Positions 13,839 to 14,004 of a DNA stretch of 14,004 nucleotides are shown in pieces. Numbering within the stretch: the first letter of the stretch is position 1; every line of letters begins with the position of its first letter. The stretch comes from Alphaproteobacteria bacterium UBA3650 (GTDB lineage Bacteria; Pseudomonadota; Alphaproteobacteria; CAAHEQ01; UBA3637), in assembly GCA_002373815.1 (NCBI GenBank), contig DFKH01000050.1, positions 1-14,004 on the forward strand, read 5' to 3'. The position numbers and the translations under genes were made by a program. A model generated the notes under the pieces. The model was not told where the DNA came from and made no database searches. It saw only the letters and a program-made list of their open reading frames with translations.

Positions 13839-14004
13839 GCTTAATCTCTTTTTGCTTTTTTATTGTAAAACGATGGCTCTCGTCCAAAAGGGCAAGTAAG
13901 ACTTTATCCGGCACCGTATCGTTCAGCAAAATGCTGATCCAGTTCTTTTTATTCATGTGATAGGCGGGATAAAATCCTTTTTCTTTATGAAGTTCCTTGA
14001 TTTT
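13831..14004 (-). CDS. MmcQ/YjbR family protein, C-terminal part (runs off the window)
   Basis: Reading in from the window edge, 57 residues and a TAA at 13831-13833 are visible. The segment Y-H-M-N-K-K-N-W-I-S-I-L-L-N-D followed by V-P-D-K and L-L-D-E-S-H matches the conserved C-terminal block of the MmcQ/YjbR fold, a small DNA-binding-like domain of the CyaY-like superfamily. The usual family length is about 115-120 residues, so roughly half is missing upstream. The function of the family is poorly defined. Its last 8 bases overlap the start of the phosphatase gene, which suggests coupled translation. Confidence 0.82.
   Translation of the reverse strand, partial: KIKELHKEKGFYPAYHMNKKNWISILLNDTVPDKVLLALLDESHRFTIKKQKEIKHD

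Overview
The window is a compact, AT-rich bacterial chromosomal segment that looks mostly like ordinary housekeeping and redox genes. The order rarA then an RluC-type pseudouridine synthase on one strand is a neighbourhood I associate with Alphaproteobacteria. The rubredoxin fusion and polyferredoxin point to an anaerobic or microaerophilic lifestyle. An uncultured, low-GC, possibly host-associated alphaproteobacterium is my best guess, but no rRNA or marker gene here proves it. I see no mobile element, tRNA, rRNA, CRISPR array or convincing rho-independent terminator.

Layout. 1-2379 (minus): rarA (replication-associated recombination AAA+ ATPase), then an RluC-type synthase, then the first codons of an unknown gene leaving the window. 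2397-4499 (plus): a secreted DUF4139 protein and a hemolysin III/TrhA-type membrane protein, probably one operon. 4476-5804 (minus): a flavin reductase-rubredoxin fusion translationally coupled (ATGA) to a NapH-like membrane polyferredoxin. The polyferredoxin is split in two by an apparent one-base deletion in an A run. 5828-7465 (plus): a tight three-gene operon of a helical protein of unknown function, an exported glutaredoxin-like CxxC protein and a glyoxalase II-like metallo-beta-lactamase-fold hydrolase. 7462-8836 (minus): an alpha/beta hydrolase with a Cys in the nucleophile position and a small lipoprotein. 8846-11820 (plus): a long peptidase-U32-family protein and a CYTH phosphatase/cyclase-fold protein. 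11974-13490 (minus): a 487-residue protein I cannot assign, with a strong promoter of its own. 13521-14004 (minus): a C-terminally truncated low-molecular-weight tyrosine phosphatase and the 3' end of an MmcQ/YjbR-family gene.

Regulation. Nine sigma70-like promoters can be read by eye, all with a 17-bp spacer. In three of them (rarA, U32, CYTH) the -10 hexamer ends exactly 6 bases before the ATG and no Shine-Dalgarno sequence is present. This predicts leaderless mRNAs with the A of ATG at +1. It also shows that longer TTG-initiated readings of rarA, the U32 gene and the 487-residue gene are wrong, because those TTG codons lie upstream of or inside the promoters.

Most of the genes are recognisable families. 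The most notable points are the leaderless promoter set, the frameshifted redox gene, the truncated phosphatase, the unknown 487-residue protein with a possible frameshifted tail, and the extra Cys cluster in the U32 protein. I did not find convincing evidence for a wholly new multi-gene system.
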